This document shows, piece after piece, positions 1-9,455 of a DNA stretch of 64,000 nucleotides (within the stretch, counting starts at the first letter, position 1; each line of letters begins with the position of its first letter). Origin of the DNA: Leisingera daeponensis DSM 23529 (GTDB lineage Bacteria > Pseudomonadota > Alphaproteobacteria > Rhodobacterales > Rhodobacteraceae); the NCBI RefSeq assembly GCF_000473145.1, contig NZ_KI421500.1, forward strand, positions 434,225 to 498,224, given 5' to 3'. A program made the translations under genes and the position numbers. The notes below the pieces were generated by a model. That model saw only the letters and a program-made list of their open reading frames with translations, was not told where the DNA came from and made no database searches.

Positions 1-66
1 CTGGCTGTCGATGGCGGCGTAGCGGACCAGACGGTCCTCAAGTTCCTGGTCGAAATTGCGGGTCAT
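1..66 (-). CDS. pepT: peptidase T (5' end only)
   Basis: Only the first 22 codons lie in the window; the gene continues past the left edge. The start is an ATG preceded by a clear GGAGG at suitable spacing. The N-terminus contains RLVRYAAIDSQ, which resembles the beginning of M20B aminotripeptidases (PepT), where a similar RF/RYxxxDTQS segment opens the catalytic domain. The family is a cytosolic zinc tripeptidase that removes the N-terminal residue of tripeptides. The zinc ligands lie outside the window, so the call rests on the N-terminal motif alone. Confidence 0.55.
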   Translation of the reverse strand, partial: MTRNFDQELEDRLVRYAAIDSQ

Positions 67-338
67 GGAGCCTCCGGGATTTTGGCAGGAGGAAACCCGC
101 TGGCGCGGCGAAGGTCAAGCGGCGGCGAATTCGACGGGGCGGTGAGGCGGTTTGTGGCAGCGCGAAGGGCAGCGTCTGACCGCGGGTGGGGGCGGCCGGG
201 GGCTGTCCGGCATGCCGGCGGGCGGAAGATTGGAAAGGGCAGCACCCGGTGCAGAGGACCCCCGCATGGCCGCCCCCTTTGCGGCACGAAAAAGGGCGCC
301 GCGAGGGGCGCCCTTTCAAATTCCGTTTCCAGTGGCGC
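67..338. other. intergenic region between pepT and gatB
   Basis: This 272-base gap should hold the promoter of leftward pepT in its left part and the gatB terminator in its right part. Overlapping short frames here have no recognisable protein and no good ribosome binding site, so I see no gene. Confidence 0.5.
289..316 (-). terminator. rho-independent terminator of gatB
   Basis: A perfect 10-bp stem (AAAGGGCGCC with GGCGCCCTTT, 6-base loop) lies 22 bases beyond the gatB stop. On the minus strand it is followed by a run of five T. Confidence 0.8.
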
Positions 339-1850
339 TTAGCTGCCCAGCTTCTTCGCCACCAGCTCGTTCACCGCTTTGGGGTTGGCCTTGCCGCCGG
401 TGGCTTTCATCACCTGGCCGACAAACCAGCCTGCCAGTTTCGGGTTCACCTTGGCCTTCTCCACCTGCGCCGGGTTGGCGGCGATGATCTCGTCCAGGGC
501 GGTCTCGATGGCGCCGGTGTCGGTCACCTGCTTCATGCCGCGCTCTTCGACGATCTGCGCCGGGTCGCCGCCTTCGGTATAGACGATCTCGAACAGGTCC
601 TTGGCAATCTTGCCGGAAATCGCGTCCGAGGCGATCAGGTCGATGATGCCGCCCAGCTGTGCAGGCGTTACCGGCGACTCGGTGATCGTGTGGTCTTCTT
701 TCTTCAGGCGGCCGAACAGCTCGTTGATCACCCAGTTGGCGGCGAGCTTGCCGCTGCGGCCCTTGGCGGTTTCCTCGAAGAAGGTCGCCGATTCCACATC
801 CGCGGTCAGCACCGAGGCGTCATAGTCGCTGAGGCCGAAGTCGTTGATGAAACGTGCTTTCTTCTCGTCCGGCAGTTCCGGCAGGCTGGCGGCGATACTG
901 TCCACCCAGTCCTGTTCGATTTCCAGCGGCAGCAGATCGGGATCGGGGAAATAGCGGTAGTCATGCGCCTCTTCCTTGGAGCGCATGGAGCGGGTTTCAC
1001 CCTTGTCCGGGTCATAGAGCCGGGTTTCCTGCACGATCTCGCCGCCGCTTTCGAGAATGGCGATCTGGCGGCGCGCCTCGACCTCGATGGCCTGCTGGAT
1101 AAAGCGCATGGAGTTCATGTTCTTGATCTCGCAGCGGGTGCCGAGGTGGCCGAAGTCCTGGGTCTCCTGGTACTTCTCATAGGCGCCGGGCAGGCAGACC
1201 GAGACGTTCACGTCGGCGCGCAGGTTGCCGTTCTGCATGTTGCCGTCGCAGGTGCCCAGATACTGCATGATCTGGCGCAGCTTGGCGATGTACGCCGCCG
1301 CTTCCTCCGGCCCGCGGATGTCGGGGCGGGAGACGATTTCCATCAGGCAGACGCCGGTCCGGTTCAGGTCGACGAAGGACATATGCGGGTCCATGTCGTG
1401 GATCGATTTGCCCGCGTCCTGCTCCATGTGGATGCGTTCGATCCGCACTTTGCGCGCGGTGCCGTCGCCCAGTTCCACCAGCACTTCGCCTTCGCCCACA
1501 ATGGGATGATAAAGCTGCGAAATCTGGTAGCCCTGCGGCAGGTCGGGATAGAAGTAGTTCTTGCGGTCAAAGGCCGACCACAGGTTGATGTCCGCCTTCA
1601 GGCCGAGGCCGGTGCGCACGGCCTGTTCGACGCAATATTCGTTGATCACCGGCAGCATGCCGGGCATCGCCGCGTCCACAAAGGCCACGTTGGAGTTCGG
1701 CTCGGCGCCGAACTTGGTGGAGGCGCCGGAGAACAGCTTGGCATTTGAGCTGACCTGGGCATGCACCTCCATGCCGATGACCAGTTCCCAGTCATGCTTG
1801 GCGCCCGCGATCACCTTGGGCTTGGGGAGTTCATATGTCAGGTCGAGCAT
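339..1850 (-). CDS. gatB: aspartyl/glutamyl-tRNA amidotransferase subunit B
   Basis: GatB is the kinase and tRNA-binding subunit of the GatCAB complex. The complex converts misacylated Glu-tRNA(Gln) and Asp-tRNA(Asn) to the amidated forms in bacteria lacking GlnRS or AsnRS. The 503-residue product has the usual length. It shows the family motifs IGMEVHAQ near residue 27 and [15 protein letters not shown] in the cradle domain. A C-terminal GatB/YqeY helical tail (about residues 350-500) binds tRNA. I start it at MLDLTYEL; an upstream in-frame extension is arginine-rich and not family-like. gatA and gatC are not adjacent, so the gene stands alone with its own terminator. Confidence 0.96.
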   Translation of the reverse strand: MLDLTYELPKPKVIAGAKHDWELVIGMEVHAQVSSNAKLFSGASTKFGAEPNSNVAFVDAAMPGMLPVINEYCVEQAVRTGLGLKADINLWSAFDRKNYFYPDLPQGYQISQLYHPIVGEGEVLVELGDGTARKVRIERIHMEQDAGKSIHDMDPHMSFVDLNRTGVCLMEIVSRPDIRGPEEAAAYIAKLRQIMQYLGTCDGNMQNGNLRADVNVSVCLPGAYEKYQETQDFGHLGTRCEIKNMNSMRFIQQAIEVEARRQIAILESGGEIVQETRLYDPDKGETRSMRSKEEAHDYRYFPDPDLLPLEIEQDWVDSIAASLPELPDEKKARFINDFGLSDYDASVLTADVESATFFEETAKGRSGKLAANWVINELFGRLKKEDHTITESPVTPAQLGGIIDLIASDAISGKIAKDLFEIVYTEGGDPAQIVEERGMKQVTDTGAIETALDEIIAANPAQVEKAKVNPKLAGWFVGQVMKATGGKANPKAVNELVAKKLGS

Positions 1851-2022
1851 GGTTTTCCGCCGTATCCGAATGTCCTTGGTTGGCAAGCGTTCTAGGCCCG
1901 TGCGCGGGCAGGGGCAAGGGGGCAAAGGCGGCGTGGGATTGCCGGGGCGGCATTTGCCCTCTTGGCGGGGTCAGGGCGCGCGGCTAGAACTGGCAGCCCG
2001 AGCAGAACGACAGGAGGCCGCC

Positions 2023-4389
2023 TTGGACACATCCGCCCGCATCAGCCAGACCATTGCCACGGAAATCGGCGCCGCCGCCAAGCAGGTGAGCGCCGCGGTT
2101 GCGTTGCTGGACGAGGGCGCCACAGTCCCCTTTGTCGCGCGCTACCGCAAGGAGGCGACCGGGGGCTTGGATGACACTCAGCTGCGCACCCTGGCGGAGC
2201 GTCTGGACTATCTGCGCGAGCTGGAAAAGCGGCGGGCCTCCATTCTCGAGTCGATCAAGGGGCAGGACAAGCTGACCGGTGAACTGGCGGCCTCCATCGC
2301 CAAGGCGGAGACCAAGGCGCAGCTGGAGGACATTTATCTGCCCTACAAGCCCAAGCGGCGCACCAAGGCGATGATCGCCAAGGAAAACGGGCTGGAGCCG
2401 CTGGCCGATGCCATTCTGGCCGACCGCAGCGCCGACCCGGAGAAGCTGGCGGAAGGCTATATCACCGAGGCTGTGGCCACGGTGAAGGACGTACTGAACG
2501 GCGCGCGGGATATCCTGACCGAGCGGCTGACGGAAAACGTCGCCCTGCTGGGCCGCTTGCGGGGGTTCCTGCAGAAGGAGGCGGTGCTCACCGCCAAGGT
2601 GATCGAGGGCAAGGAGCAGGAGGGCGCCAAGTTCTCTGATTACTTTGAACATACCGAGCGCTGGGCGGATGTGCCCTCGCACCGGGCGCTGGCGATGCTG
2701 CGCGGGTCCAACGAGGGCGTGCTGACGCTGGACGTGGGGCCGGAGCCGGAAGAGGGCGTGGCCCGGGCCGAGGCGATGGTCGCGGCGGAACTGGGCGCGG
2801 GCGGCAATGGCCCGGGCGACAAGTGGCTGCGCAAGGTGGCGGGCTGGTGTTGGCGGGTGAAACTGTCGCTGTCGATGATGCTGGAGCTGATGGGCGACCT
2901 GCGAGGCCGGGCGCAGGAGGACGCCATTCAGGTCTTTGCCCGCAACCTCAAGGATCTGCTGTTTGCAGCTCCGGCCGGTGCGCGGCCGACCCTCGGGCTG
3001 GACCCGGGCATTCGCACCGGCGTCAAGGCCGCGGTGGTTGATGCAACCGGCAAACTGGTGGCCACAGAGACCTTGTACCCGTTCCAGCCGAAGAACGATC
3101 TGCGCGGCGCGCAGGTGTCTATTGTGAAACTGATCGCCGAACACGGCGTCGAGCTGATCGCTATCGGCAACGGCACTGCCAGCCGCGAGACCGAGCGGAT
3201 GGTGGCGGAGGTGCTGAAACACCTCCCGGCCAAGATCAAGGCGCCGACCAAGGTTGTCGTGTCCGAGGCCGGCGCCTCAGTCTATTCCGCCTCCGAGCTG
3301 GCGGCGCGGGAGTTCCCTGATCTGGACGTGAGCTTGCGCGGCGCGGTGTCGATTGCGCGGCGTTTGCAGGATCCGCTGGCGGAACTGGTGAAGATCGAGC
3401 CCAAGAGTATCGGTGTGGGCCAGTACCAGCACGATGTGGACCAGCACAAACTTTCGAAATCGCTGGAAGCGGTGATCGAGGATGTGGTGAACGCGGTGGG
3501 CGTGGACCTCAATATGGCGTCGGCACCGCTGTTGTCCCATGTCTCGGGCCTTGGCCCCGGGCTGGCAGAGGCGATTGTGGCGCACCGCGACGTGAACGGT
3601 GCATTCAAATCGCGCAAGGAACTGCTGAAAGTGGCGCGGCTTGGCCCCAAGGCGTTTGAGCAATGCGCGGGATTCCTGCGCATCCGGGATGGCAAGGAGC
3701 CGCTGGATGCGTCGTCAGTTCACCCCGAAAGCTATGACGTCGCGCGCAAAATCGTGGCCGCCTGCGGATGCGACATCCGCCAGATCATGGGCGACGGCGC
3801 AGCGCTCAAGTCCCTGCGGGCAGAGGATTTTGTGGGCGGGGACGTCGGCCTGCCCACCGTGCGCGACATTTTCCAGGAACTGGAAAAACCGGGCCGCGAC
3901 CCGCGCCCGTCCTTTGTGACGGCGTCCTTCAAGGACGGAGTGGAGGAAATCACCGACCTGAAGCCCGGCATGGTGCTGGAGGGCACGGTGACCAATGTCG
4001 CGGCCTTTGGGGCGTTTGTGGACATCGGGGTGCATCAGGACGGGCTGGTGCATGTCAGCCAGCTGGCCGACCGGTTCGTGAAGGACCCGCATGAGGTGGT
4101 GAAGACCGGCCAGGTGGTCAAGGTCACCGTCACCGAGGTGGACGTGCCGCGCAAGCGGATCGGGCTGACCATGAAAAAGGACGGCGGCGCCTCAGCCAAG
4201 GAGGACCGCGCTGTGCGCGGCCCGGCGAAGGGCGCAGGCCCGCACCGCGGCGGCAAGCCCGGCGGCCCTCAGGGCGGCAAGGGCAGGATGTCTGCTGGCC
4301 CCAAGGGCGGTCAGCGCCGGGATCAGGGCACAAGCCAAGGCACTGGCGCGCTGGGCGCGGCCTTGATGGACGCCTTCAAGAAGAAATGA
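2023..4389 (+). CDS. tex: Tex family RNA-binding transcription accessory protein
   Basis: The 788-residue product has the full Tex architecture: an N-terminal helical region ([18 protein letters not shown] near residue 46), a YqgF/RNase H-like domain ([17 protein letters not shown] near 325), helix-hairpin-helix repeats ([17 protein letters not shown] near 507) and an S1 domain at about 648-717 ([21 protein letters not shown]). A Gly/Lys/Arg-rich tail of about 70 residues follows. Tex proteins bind nucleic acid and affect transcription and stress or toxin gene expression in several bacteria. The start is a TTG with GGAGG five bases upstream; the long in-frame 5' extension overlaps the gatB promoter region and is not protein-like. 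Confidence 0.93.
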   Translation: MDTSARISQTIATEIGAAAKQVSAAVALLDEGATVPFVARYRKEATGGLDDTQLRTLAERLDYLRELEKRRASILESIKGQDKLTGELAASIAKAETKAQLEDIYLPYKPKRRTKAMIAKENGLEPLADAILADRSADPEKLAEGYITEAVATVKDVLNGARDILTERLTENVALLGRLRGFLQKEAVLTAKVIEGKEQEGAKFSDYFEHTERWADVPSHRALAMLRGSNEGVLTLDVGPEPEEGVARAEAMVAAELGAGGNGPGDKWLRKVAGWCWRVKLSLSMMLELMGDLRGRAQEDAIQVFARNLKDLLFAAPAGARPTLGLDPGIRTGVKAAVVDATGKLVATETLYPFQPKNDLRGAQVSIVKLIAEHGVELIAIGNGTASRETERMVAEVLKHLPAKIKAPTKVVVSEAGASVYSASELAAREFPDLDVSLRGAVSIARRLQDPLAELVKIEPKSIGVGQYQHDVDQHKLSKSLEAVIEDVVNAVGVDLNMASAPLLSHVSGLGPGLAEAIVAHRDVNGAFKSRKELLKVARLGPKAFEQCAGFLRIRDGKEPLDASSVHPESYDVARKIVAACGCDIRQIMGDGAALKSLRAEDFVGGDVGLPTVRDIFQELEKPGRDPRPSFVTASFKDGVEEITDLKPGMVLEGTVTNVAAFGAFVDIGVHQDGLVHVSQLADRFVKDPHEVVKTGQVVKVTVTEVDVPRKRIGLTMKKDGGASAKEDRAVRGPAKGAGPHRGGKPGGPQGGKGRMSAGPKGGQRRDQGTSQGTGALGAALMDAFKKK

Positions 4390-4391
4390 CG

Positions 4392-4415
4392 AAACGGGGC
4401 CTTGGCCCCGTTTTT
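4392..4415 (+). terminator. terminator of tex
   Basis: A 10-bp stem (AAACGGGGCC with GGCCCCGTTT) starts just after the tex stop and runs into TTTTT. Confidence 0.85.
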
Positions 4416-4431
4416 CATGTTTGCCGCAGGC

Positions 4432-5718
4432 TCAAGCGGGGCTGAACTCCAGCCCTTGTTCGGTAAAGGCAACTTTCTGGCCGCCTTCGATCTCCTCGCG
4501 GAACTGGGTGGCGATGGCCTGCAGCGCGCCGGCATGGCCGCGCGCGGCAAAGCGGCTGAGCGAGGTGATGCGGGCGCTGTTGTCGAAGCCTTCGGCGGCA
4601 TGGGCCCAGACCAGCGGGTGCAGCTCCTTCAGGTGGTCGCGGATCAGCCAGCCGGCGGCGGCGGCGATCTTGAGGCGCGGCACATCTGCCTGGATATTGC
4701 GGCCCAAGTCCTTGCGCAGCGCAACCGTGCAATAGGCCGCCAGGAGGTTGATCATTTCCTGCGACGGGTCGGCCTGCACGATATCCCTTAGACCGTCGAG
4801 GAAAAACCGGGTGTCGACCCGGGCGCAGGCCTGATCGTCGATGGCGATGGCGTCGAAATAGACCCAGGTGTAGCCGCCTGCGCCCCAGGTCTGCGCGGTG
4901 CGCGCGGCAGTGCGGCGGGCCTCAAGCTCCAGCGCCGCATAGGAGCCGGACCATCGCGGCAGCATCTGGGTGCCCAGCGTGCGCATGTGGCGGTGGTTGG
5001 CGGGGGCCAGGTCGATCAGGGCGGCAAAGGCATCTGCCACCGGCAGGGTGCCGCTGCTGCTGCGGGCAAACAGGGCGCATTGCGCCGCCTTGAGGAAGGG
5101 GCTGTCTTCGCTGGCCTCCGCAATCGGCTCCAGCAGGGCGGCGGCGCGGTCGAAATGCGCGGCACAGCGGCGCTGGCTGGAAGCCGGGGCGGCAGGGGCG
5201 TTGCCCGGGCCGCGCCAGGCCCAGCCGATATCAATATGGGCCAGCGCCACCAGCGCCGTCAGGTAGGGGTCGTGGCGGTGCTCTGCCCGCAGCGCCTCAA
5301 ACGCCATCAGCCCGCGGATCAGGCTTCGGTTGCCGGTATCCATCTGTTCCGAGAGGGCATGTTCGGTGGCGTTGACCACATCTGCGCGGGCGCCATAGGC
5401 GATGAGATCGGCCAGCGGCAGGTCGCAGCGCGCGGTGGCGCGGCTCTGGTCGGCCTCCCGGATCTCGCGGGAGAGGTCCTCCCAGCGTTCCTGGCGTGCC
5501 AGAAACTGGCCGCGGTTCTGGGCTTGCAGGCAGTCGGGATCGCCCTGGGCGCTGCGGATCGGGATGGACAGGCTGTCCGCCAGGCTCCGGTTCAGAAGCA
5601 TGTCTGCGGGGGGTTGAACGGGGACGGGCCGGATGCGGGCGGCAGGCCGGGGGGCGCGGGACAGCAGACCTGAAATCCGGGACAGAAGTTCCCGTGCCTG
5701 CCGAGACTGTGTAATCAT
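4432..5718 (-). CDS. conserved hypothetical protein, helical repeat-like
   Basis: This 428-residue protein has no signal peptide and no membrane segment that I can see. It is rich in Ala, Arg and Leu with regularly spaced helices such as DPYLTALVALAHIDIGWAWRG and ATEHALSEQMDTGNRSLIRGLMAFEALRAEHR, giving a TPR-like look without a repeat I can align. I do not recognise a family. It converges on tex, has its own promoter space upstream, and ends close to the tex terminator. A role cannot be assigned. Codon use matches its neighbours and the long frame with regular coding bias makes it a convincing gene. Confidence 0.75.
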   Translation of the reverse strand: MITQSRQARELLSRISGLLSRAPRPAARIRPVPVQPPADMLLNRSLADSLSIPIRSAQGDPDCLQAQNRGQFLARQERWEDLSREIREADQSRATARCDLPLADLIAYGARADVVNATEHALSEQMDTGNRSLIRGLMAFEALRAEHRHDPYLTALVALAHIDIGWAWRGPGNAPAAPASSQRRCAAHFDRAAALLEPIAEASEDSPFLKAAQCALFARSSSGTLPVADAFAALIDLAPANHRHMRTLGTQMLPRWSGSYAALELEARRTAARTAQTWGAGGYTWVYFDAIAIDDQACARVDTRFFLDGLRDIVQADPSQEMINLLAAYCTVALRKDLGRNIQADVPRLKIAAAAGWLIRDHLKELHPLVWAHAAEGFDNSARITSLSRFAARGHAGALQAIATQFREEIEGGQKVAFTEQGLEFSPA

Positions 5719-5879
5719 TTGTGCTTCCTGACGAGTGGCAGCTTATCGTTGCTCACAGTGTCGTCAGGCAATGGGGCGCAAAGATGGCGGCACTGAGGAA
5801 CTTGGCGTATTTCAGCGGTTTATTGCGCATGGCTGTTTGCAATCCGGGATTGTTTTAGCGCAGCTTTTACGCAAGGCCT

Positions 5880-6338
5880 TCAGAACGCTGTGAAATGGTG
5901 CCGCTCGGTGCGCAACCCGCGCTGTTGAAAGGCCGCATCAGCCTCGGCGTGGGGCGGTGTCGCCTCCTGCGGCAGCCGGATTCGTTTGCCGCTGTGCAGG
6001 ATCAGCGTGGCGCGCACAGAGAAGTCCCAGCGGGTGTCAAAACGCACCCGGTCAATTTCGCTCAGATCCGCTTCGCCAGTCAGGCCGCCGCTGAACCACT
6101 CGACCCTGTTGCGGGAAATCCTGAGACCTGCCAGCGGGTTGCGGATCAGGTCCAGAAGCGCAGGCAGTGCGGGAAGGGCCAGCAGGGCCACCAGCCACAA
6201 CGCCGCGTCCAGCACCAGCCACAGCACCAGCAGCGCTGCCAGCCAGCCGCCTGTTGCCAGCATTGCGGTCTTTGACCGGCACCGGCGGGAGAAGCTGTAG
6301 TCCTCCGCCGGGGATGGCGTTTCGTGAGTGTCAGCCAT
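5880..6338 (-). CDS. hypothetical membrane protein, two-helix
   Basis: A 152-residue protein with a charged N-terminus followed by a hydrophobic block at about residues 26-62 that can form two transmembrane helices. A soluble C-terminal part then begins with ISRNRVEWFSGG and includes DRVRFDTRWDFSVRATLILHSGKRIRLP, which looks like a small beta-rich (PH-like) fold. The ATG overlaps the pepN stop by 8 bases (ATGGCTGA), so it is probably translated from the pepN transcript. No family is recognised; function unknown. Confidence 0.7.
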   Translation of the reverse strand: MADTHETPSPAEDYSFSRRCRSKTAMLATGGWLAALLVLWLVLDAALWLVALLALPALPALLDLIRNPLAGLRISRNRVEWFSGGLTGEADLSEIDRVRFDTRWDFSVRATLILHSGKRIRLPQEATPPHAEADAAFQQRGLRTERHHFTAF

Positions 6339-8895
6339 CCAGGATCCGGGTGACCATCTCCGTGGTGTCGCGGCTCAAGCCGTCTGTGCCGGCAATCCGT
6401 TTCAGCTGGGCACGGATCAGCGACTGGCGGTCCGCGTCATAGCGCTTCCAGGTCTGGAAGGCAGCGCACATGCGGGCGGTAGTCTGCGGGTTCAGCTTGT
6501 CCAGCGCAATCAGGTTCTTGGCCAGCAGCTGATAGCCCTCGCCGCTGGCGTGGTGGAAGCCCGCGTGGCTGCCCGCCAGCGCGCCGAACACAGCGCGGAA
6601 GCGGTTGGGGTTCTTCATGCTGAACAGCGGATGCTTGGTGAGGGCCGCGGCAACTGCAGCCGTCTTCTCTGGCGCGGCGCAGGCGATTTGCAGGGCAAAC
6701 CATTTGTCCATCACCAGCCGGTCGTCCTGCCACTGGTTGAAGAACGCCTGGCTTTGCGCCTCGCCTTTCTCGGACTTCAGCAGCGCGCCTAGGGCGGCGT
6801 ACTGCTGGGTCATGTTGTCCGCTGCCTGATACTGGCGCGCGGCCTGGTCGCCGCCGTCCAGCCGGGTCAGCAGCGACAGGATGCGGCCATTGAGGGCGCG
6901 TTTGCCCGCCCCCTCGGCATCCGGCGCATAGGGGCCGTCGACCGTAGTGGCGGCATAGAGCCGGGGCAGGCTGGTTTCCAGCTGCTGCGCCAGGGTCTGG
7001 GCAAAGGTCTCTGCCGCGTCATAGATTTTCTGCGGATCGGGGGTGTGGCCGCGGTCAAAGAGGGTCTGCGCAATATCCGACTGGCTGGGCGGCGTCAGCA
7101 CCAGCGCGCGGAAGGCCGGGTCCTGTTCGTCGTCGCGCACCAGTTTTTCCAGCGCATCCAGATAGGCCGCATCGGGGGCGGCGCCGTCCAGCACCATCGC
7201 AACGCGGACCTCCTTGGCCAGCGCGTTGCCAGCCTCCCACCGGTTGAAGGGATCGGTGTCATGGGCCAGCAAGAAGGCACGCTCGGCGTTGGTGGTTGCG
7301 CGCTCCAGGATCACCGGGGCGGAGAATTCCCGCAGGATCGACGGCACAGGTTTGGAGGCGAGGCCCTCGAAGGTGAAGCTTTGCTTGGCTTCCGTCAGCT
7401 CCAGCACTTCGGTGCCGCGCACTTCGTCGCCGTTGGGTGACAACAGGCCCACCGCCACCGGGATAACCCGCGGCGCCTTGTCCGGCTGGCCCGGGGTGGG
7501 GGGCGTCGATTGCTCGAATGTCAGGGTGTAGGTGCCATCGGCGTAATCCTCGGAAACCTTCACCCGCGGAGTGCCCGCCTGGCTGTACCACAGCTTGAAC
7601 TGGCTGAGGCCGCGCCCGGTGGCATCTTCAAACACCTTCAGCCAGTCCTCGATGGTGCAGGCCTGGCCGTCGTGGCGCTCAAAGTAGAGCTGCAGCGCCT
7701 TGTAGTAGTTCTCATCGCCCACCAGCCGCTTCAGCATACCGATCACCTCGGCGCCCTTTTCATACACGGTTGCGGTGTAGAAGTTGTTGATCTCCTGATA
7801 CTGCTCGGGGCGCGGCGGATGGGCGAGCGGGCCGTTGTCCTCAGGGAACTGGCGGGCGCGCAGCGCAATCACATCCTCGATCCGCTTCACCGGTTCGGAG
7901 CGCATGTCGGCGGTGAATTGGGCGTCGCGGAACACCGTCAGCCCTTCCTTGAGGCAGAGCTGGAACCAGTCGCGGCAGGTGATGCGGTTGCCGGTCCAGT
8001 TGTGGAAATACTCATGCGCGATAATCGCCTCGATGCGTTCGAAATTGGCATCCGTGGACGTCTCGGGCGACGCCAGAACGCAGGAGGAGTTGAAGATGTT
8101 CAGCCCCTTGTTCTCCATCGCGCCCATGTTGAAATCATCGACCGCCACGATGTTGAAAAGGTCGAGATCGTATTCGAGGCCATAGACATCCTCGTCCCAT
8201 TTCATCGACTTCTTCAGCGCCTCCATGCCGAAGGCGCATTTGCCCTCGTCGCCCGGGCGGACCCAGATGTTCAGCTCCACTTCCTTGCCGGATTTTGTGG
8301 TGAAGCTGCCGGGGTAGTTCACCAGATCACCTGCCACCAGCGCAAACAGATAGGCCGGTTTCGGCCACGGGTCGTGCCATTCGGCCCAGCCCTCGCCCTG
8401 GCCCATGGGGTTGCCGTTCGACAGCATCACCGGCTCGTCGCCCTCGATCCGCACCGTGAAGGTGGACATCACGTCGGGACGGTCCGGGTAATAGGTGATC
8501 TTGCGGAACCCCTCGGCCTCGCACTGGGTGCAATACATGCGGTTCGACATGTAGAGCCCCTCCAGTGCGGTGTTGCCGGCCGGGTTGATCTCCACCTCGG
8601 CCTCCCAGGTGAAGGGGGCGGCGGGCACCTCGCATTTGAGGCCGCCCTCGACCAGTTCGGGCGACACTTCCTCGCCGTCGATCTTGGCCGAGATCAGTTT
8701 AAGCTCCTCGCCGTGCAGGAAAAACGTCCTGTCCGCCGCATCCGGTTTGGGCGCAAAGCGGATCTTGCTCAGGACGCGGGTTGTTTCCGGCGCCAGGCGG
8801 AAAGTCAGGTGAACGCTTTCGGCGTCATACCCGAAGGGCGTGTAATCCTTCAGGTAAAAGGTCTTGGGGGCGGTGGCGGGGCTTGCATCTTTCAC
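6331..8895 (-). CDS. pepN: aminopeptidase N (M1 family)
   Basis: PepN is a cytosolic zinc aminopeptidase with broad specificity that finishes peptide turnover. The 854-residue product has the M1 exopeptidase motif GAMEN at residues 258-262 and the zinc motif HEYFH starting at residue 294, followed by the downstream glutamate region. Further on are the immunoglobulin-like domain and the long helical C-terminal domain (DUF3458) of the E. coli PepN subgroup. I choose the GTG at 8895 (MKDASPATAPKTFYLKDYTPFGY), since the family aligns from TFYLKDY and the longer upstream frame is arginine/proline-rich and overlaps the divergent gene. Confidence 0.94.
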   Translation of the reverse strand: MKDASPATAPKTFYLKDYTPFGYDAESVHLTFRLAPETTRVLSKIRFAPKPDAADRTFFLHGEELKLISAKIDGEEVSPELVEGGLKCEVPAAPFTWEAEVEINPAGNTALEGLYMSNRMYCTQCEAEGFRKITYYPDRPDVMSTFTVRIEGDEPVMLSNGNPMGQGEGWAEWHDPWPKPAYLFALVAGDLVNYPGSFTTKSGKEVELNIWVRPGDEGKCAFGMEALKKSMKWDEDVYGLEYDLDLFNIVAVDDFNMGAMENKGLNIFNSSCVLASPETSTDANFERIEAIIAHEYFHNWTGNRITCRDWFQLCLKEGLTVFRDAQFTADMRSEPVKRIEDVIALRARQFPEDNGPLAHPPRPEQYQEINNFYTATVYEKGAEVIGMLKRLVGDENYYKALQLYFERHDGQACTIEDWLKVFEDATGRGLSQFKLWYSQAGTPRVKVSEDYADGTYTLTFEQSTPPTPGQPDKAPRVIPVAVGLLSPNGDEVRGTEVLELTEAKQSFTFEGLASKPVPSILREFSAPVILERATTNAERAFLLAHDTDPFNRWEAGNALAKEVRVAMVLDGAAPDAAYLDALEKLVRDDEQDPAFRALVLTPPSQSDIAQTLFDRGHTPDPQKIYDAAETFAQTLAQQLETSLPRLYAATTVDGPYAPDAEGAGKRALNGRILSLLTRLDGGDQAARQYQAADNMTQQYAALGALLKSEKGEAQSQAFFNQWQDDRLVMDKWFALQIACAAPEKTAAVAAALTKHPLFSMKNPNRFRAVFGALAGSHAGFHHASGEGYQLLAKNLIALDKLNPQTTARMCAAFQTWKRYDADRQSLIRAQLKRIAGTDGLSRDTTEMVTRILDG

Positions 8896-9020
8896 GGCGG
8901 AACCTCGTGTTTTATGGAACCGGAGCGGGGGCCGGCACGTAGTTACCATAGTCGTAGGCAACACCGGACGGAGCGGCAAGCCGTCCTGCGCCTCAATTTG
9001 TATTGGAGAGGAGTTCAGCC

Positions 9021-9227
9021 ATGTCCGCACCGGATACCAACGTCGACCGTCAGACAGAAAAGCACAAACCGTCGCTGCTGGGGATCGGCGCCGTGGTCGT
9101 GTTTGCGCTGGTTGCGCTGGGGCTGTTCCTGCTGATGGTTTTTGACCGCGGCGGCGAGCAGGACAAGGTGGAAGCACCGGCTACCGCCGCCGAGGTGCAG
9201 CGCGTGATTGACGGGACCGCCGACTGA
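9021..9227 (+). CDS. small single-pass membrane protein
   Basis: A 68-residue protein with a hydrophilic N-terminus (about 20 residues), one strong transmembrane helix (LLGIGAVVVFALVALGLFLLMVF) and an acidic or neutral tail ending in QRVIDGTAD. GAGGAG is correctly placed before the ATG. It is transcribed divergently from pepN. No family is recognised. Single-helix proteins of this kind are often accessory to larger membrane complexes, but nothing here shows a partner. Confidence 0.65.
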   Translation: MSAPDTNVDRQTEKHKPSLLGIGAVVVFALVALGLFLLMVFDRGGEQDKVEAPATAAEVQRVIDGTAD

Positions 9228-9335
9228 CCGGCGGACCGGTAAAGCATGTTTCCGGGGCGTGCAGGGCAACCTGTGCGCCCTTCTGCCGTCTGGGGACGCG
9301 CGATACCGTTGCATTTTCGGAAATCTTTTCGGCAC

Positions 9336-9354
9336 TTTCTTGAAAATCAAGAAA
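9336..9354. promoter_or_regulatory. perfect inverted repeat upstream of glcB
   Basis: TTTCTTGA and TCAAGAAA flank AAA, giving two perfect 8-bp arms about 100 bases before the glcB start. The AT-rich dyad in an otherwise GC-rich gap looks like an operator. The cognate regulator is unknown. Confidence 0.45.
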
Positions 9355-9455
9355 TTGCGTTTGGTTTCACCGGGAGGCTGTTTTGTTGCTGATCGGAAAC
9401 TTCTGCCCTAACTAGGTATCAGCATACAGTGGTGTACCGCCGGAAGGAGCAAGTC

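Noticed and set aside
186..1748. A 520-codon frame on the plus strand opposite gatB, and similar long frames opposite pepN, dppA and mccA
   Set aside because: These are low-complexity shadows of well-recognised genes; no motif or ribosome binding site supports them.
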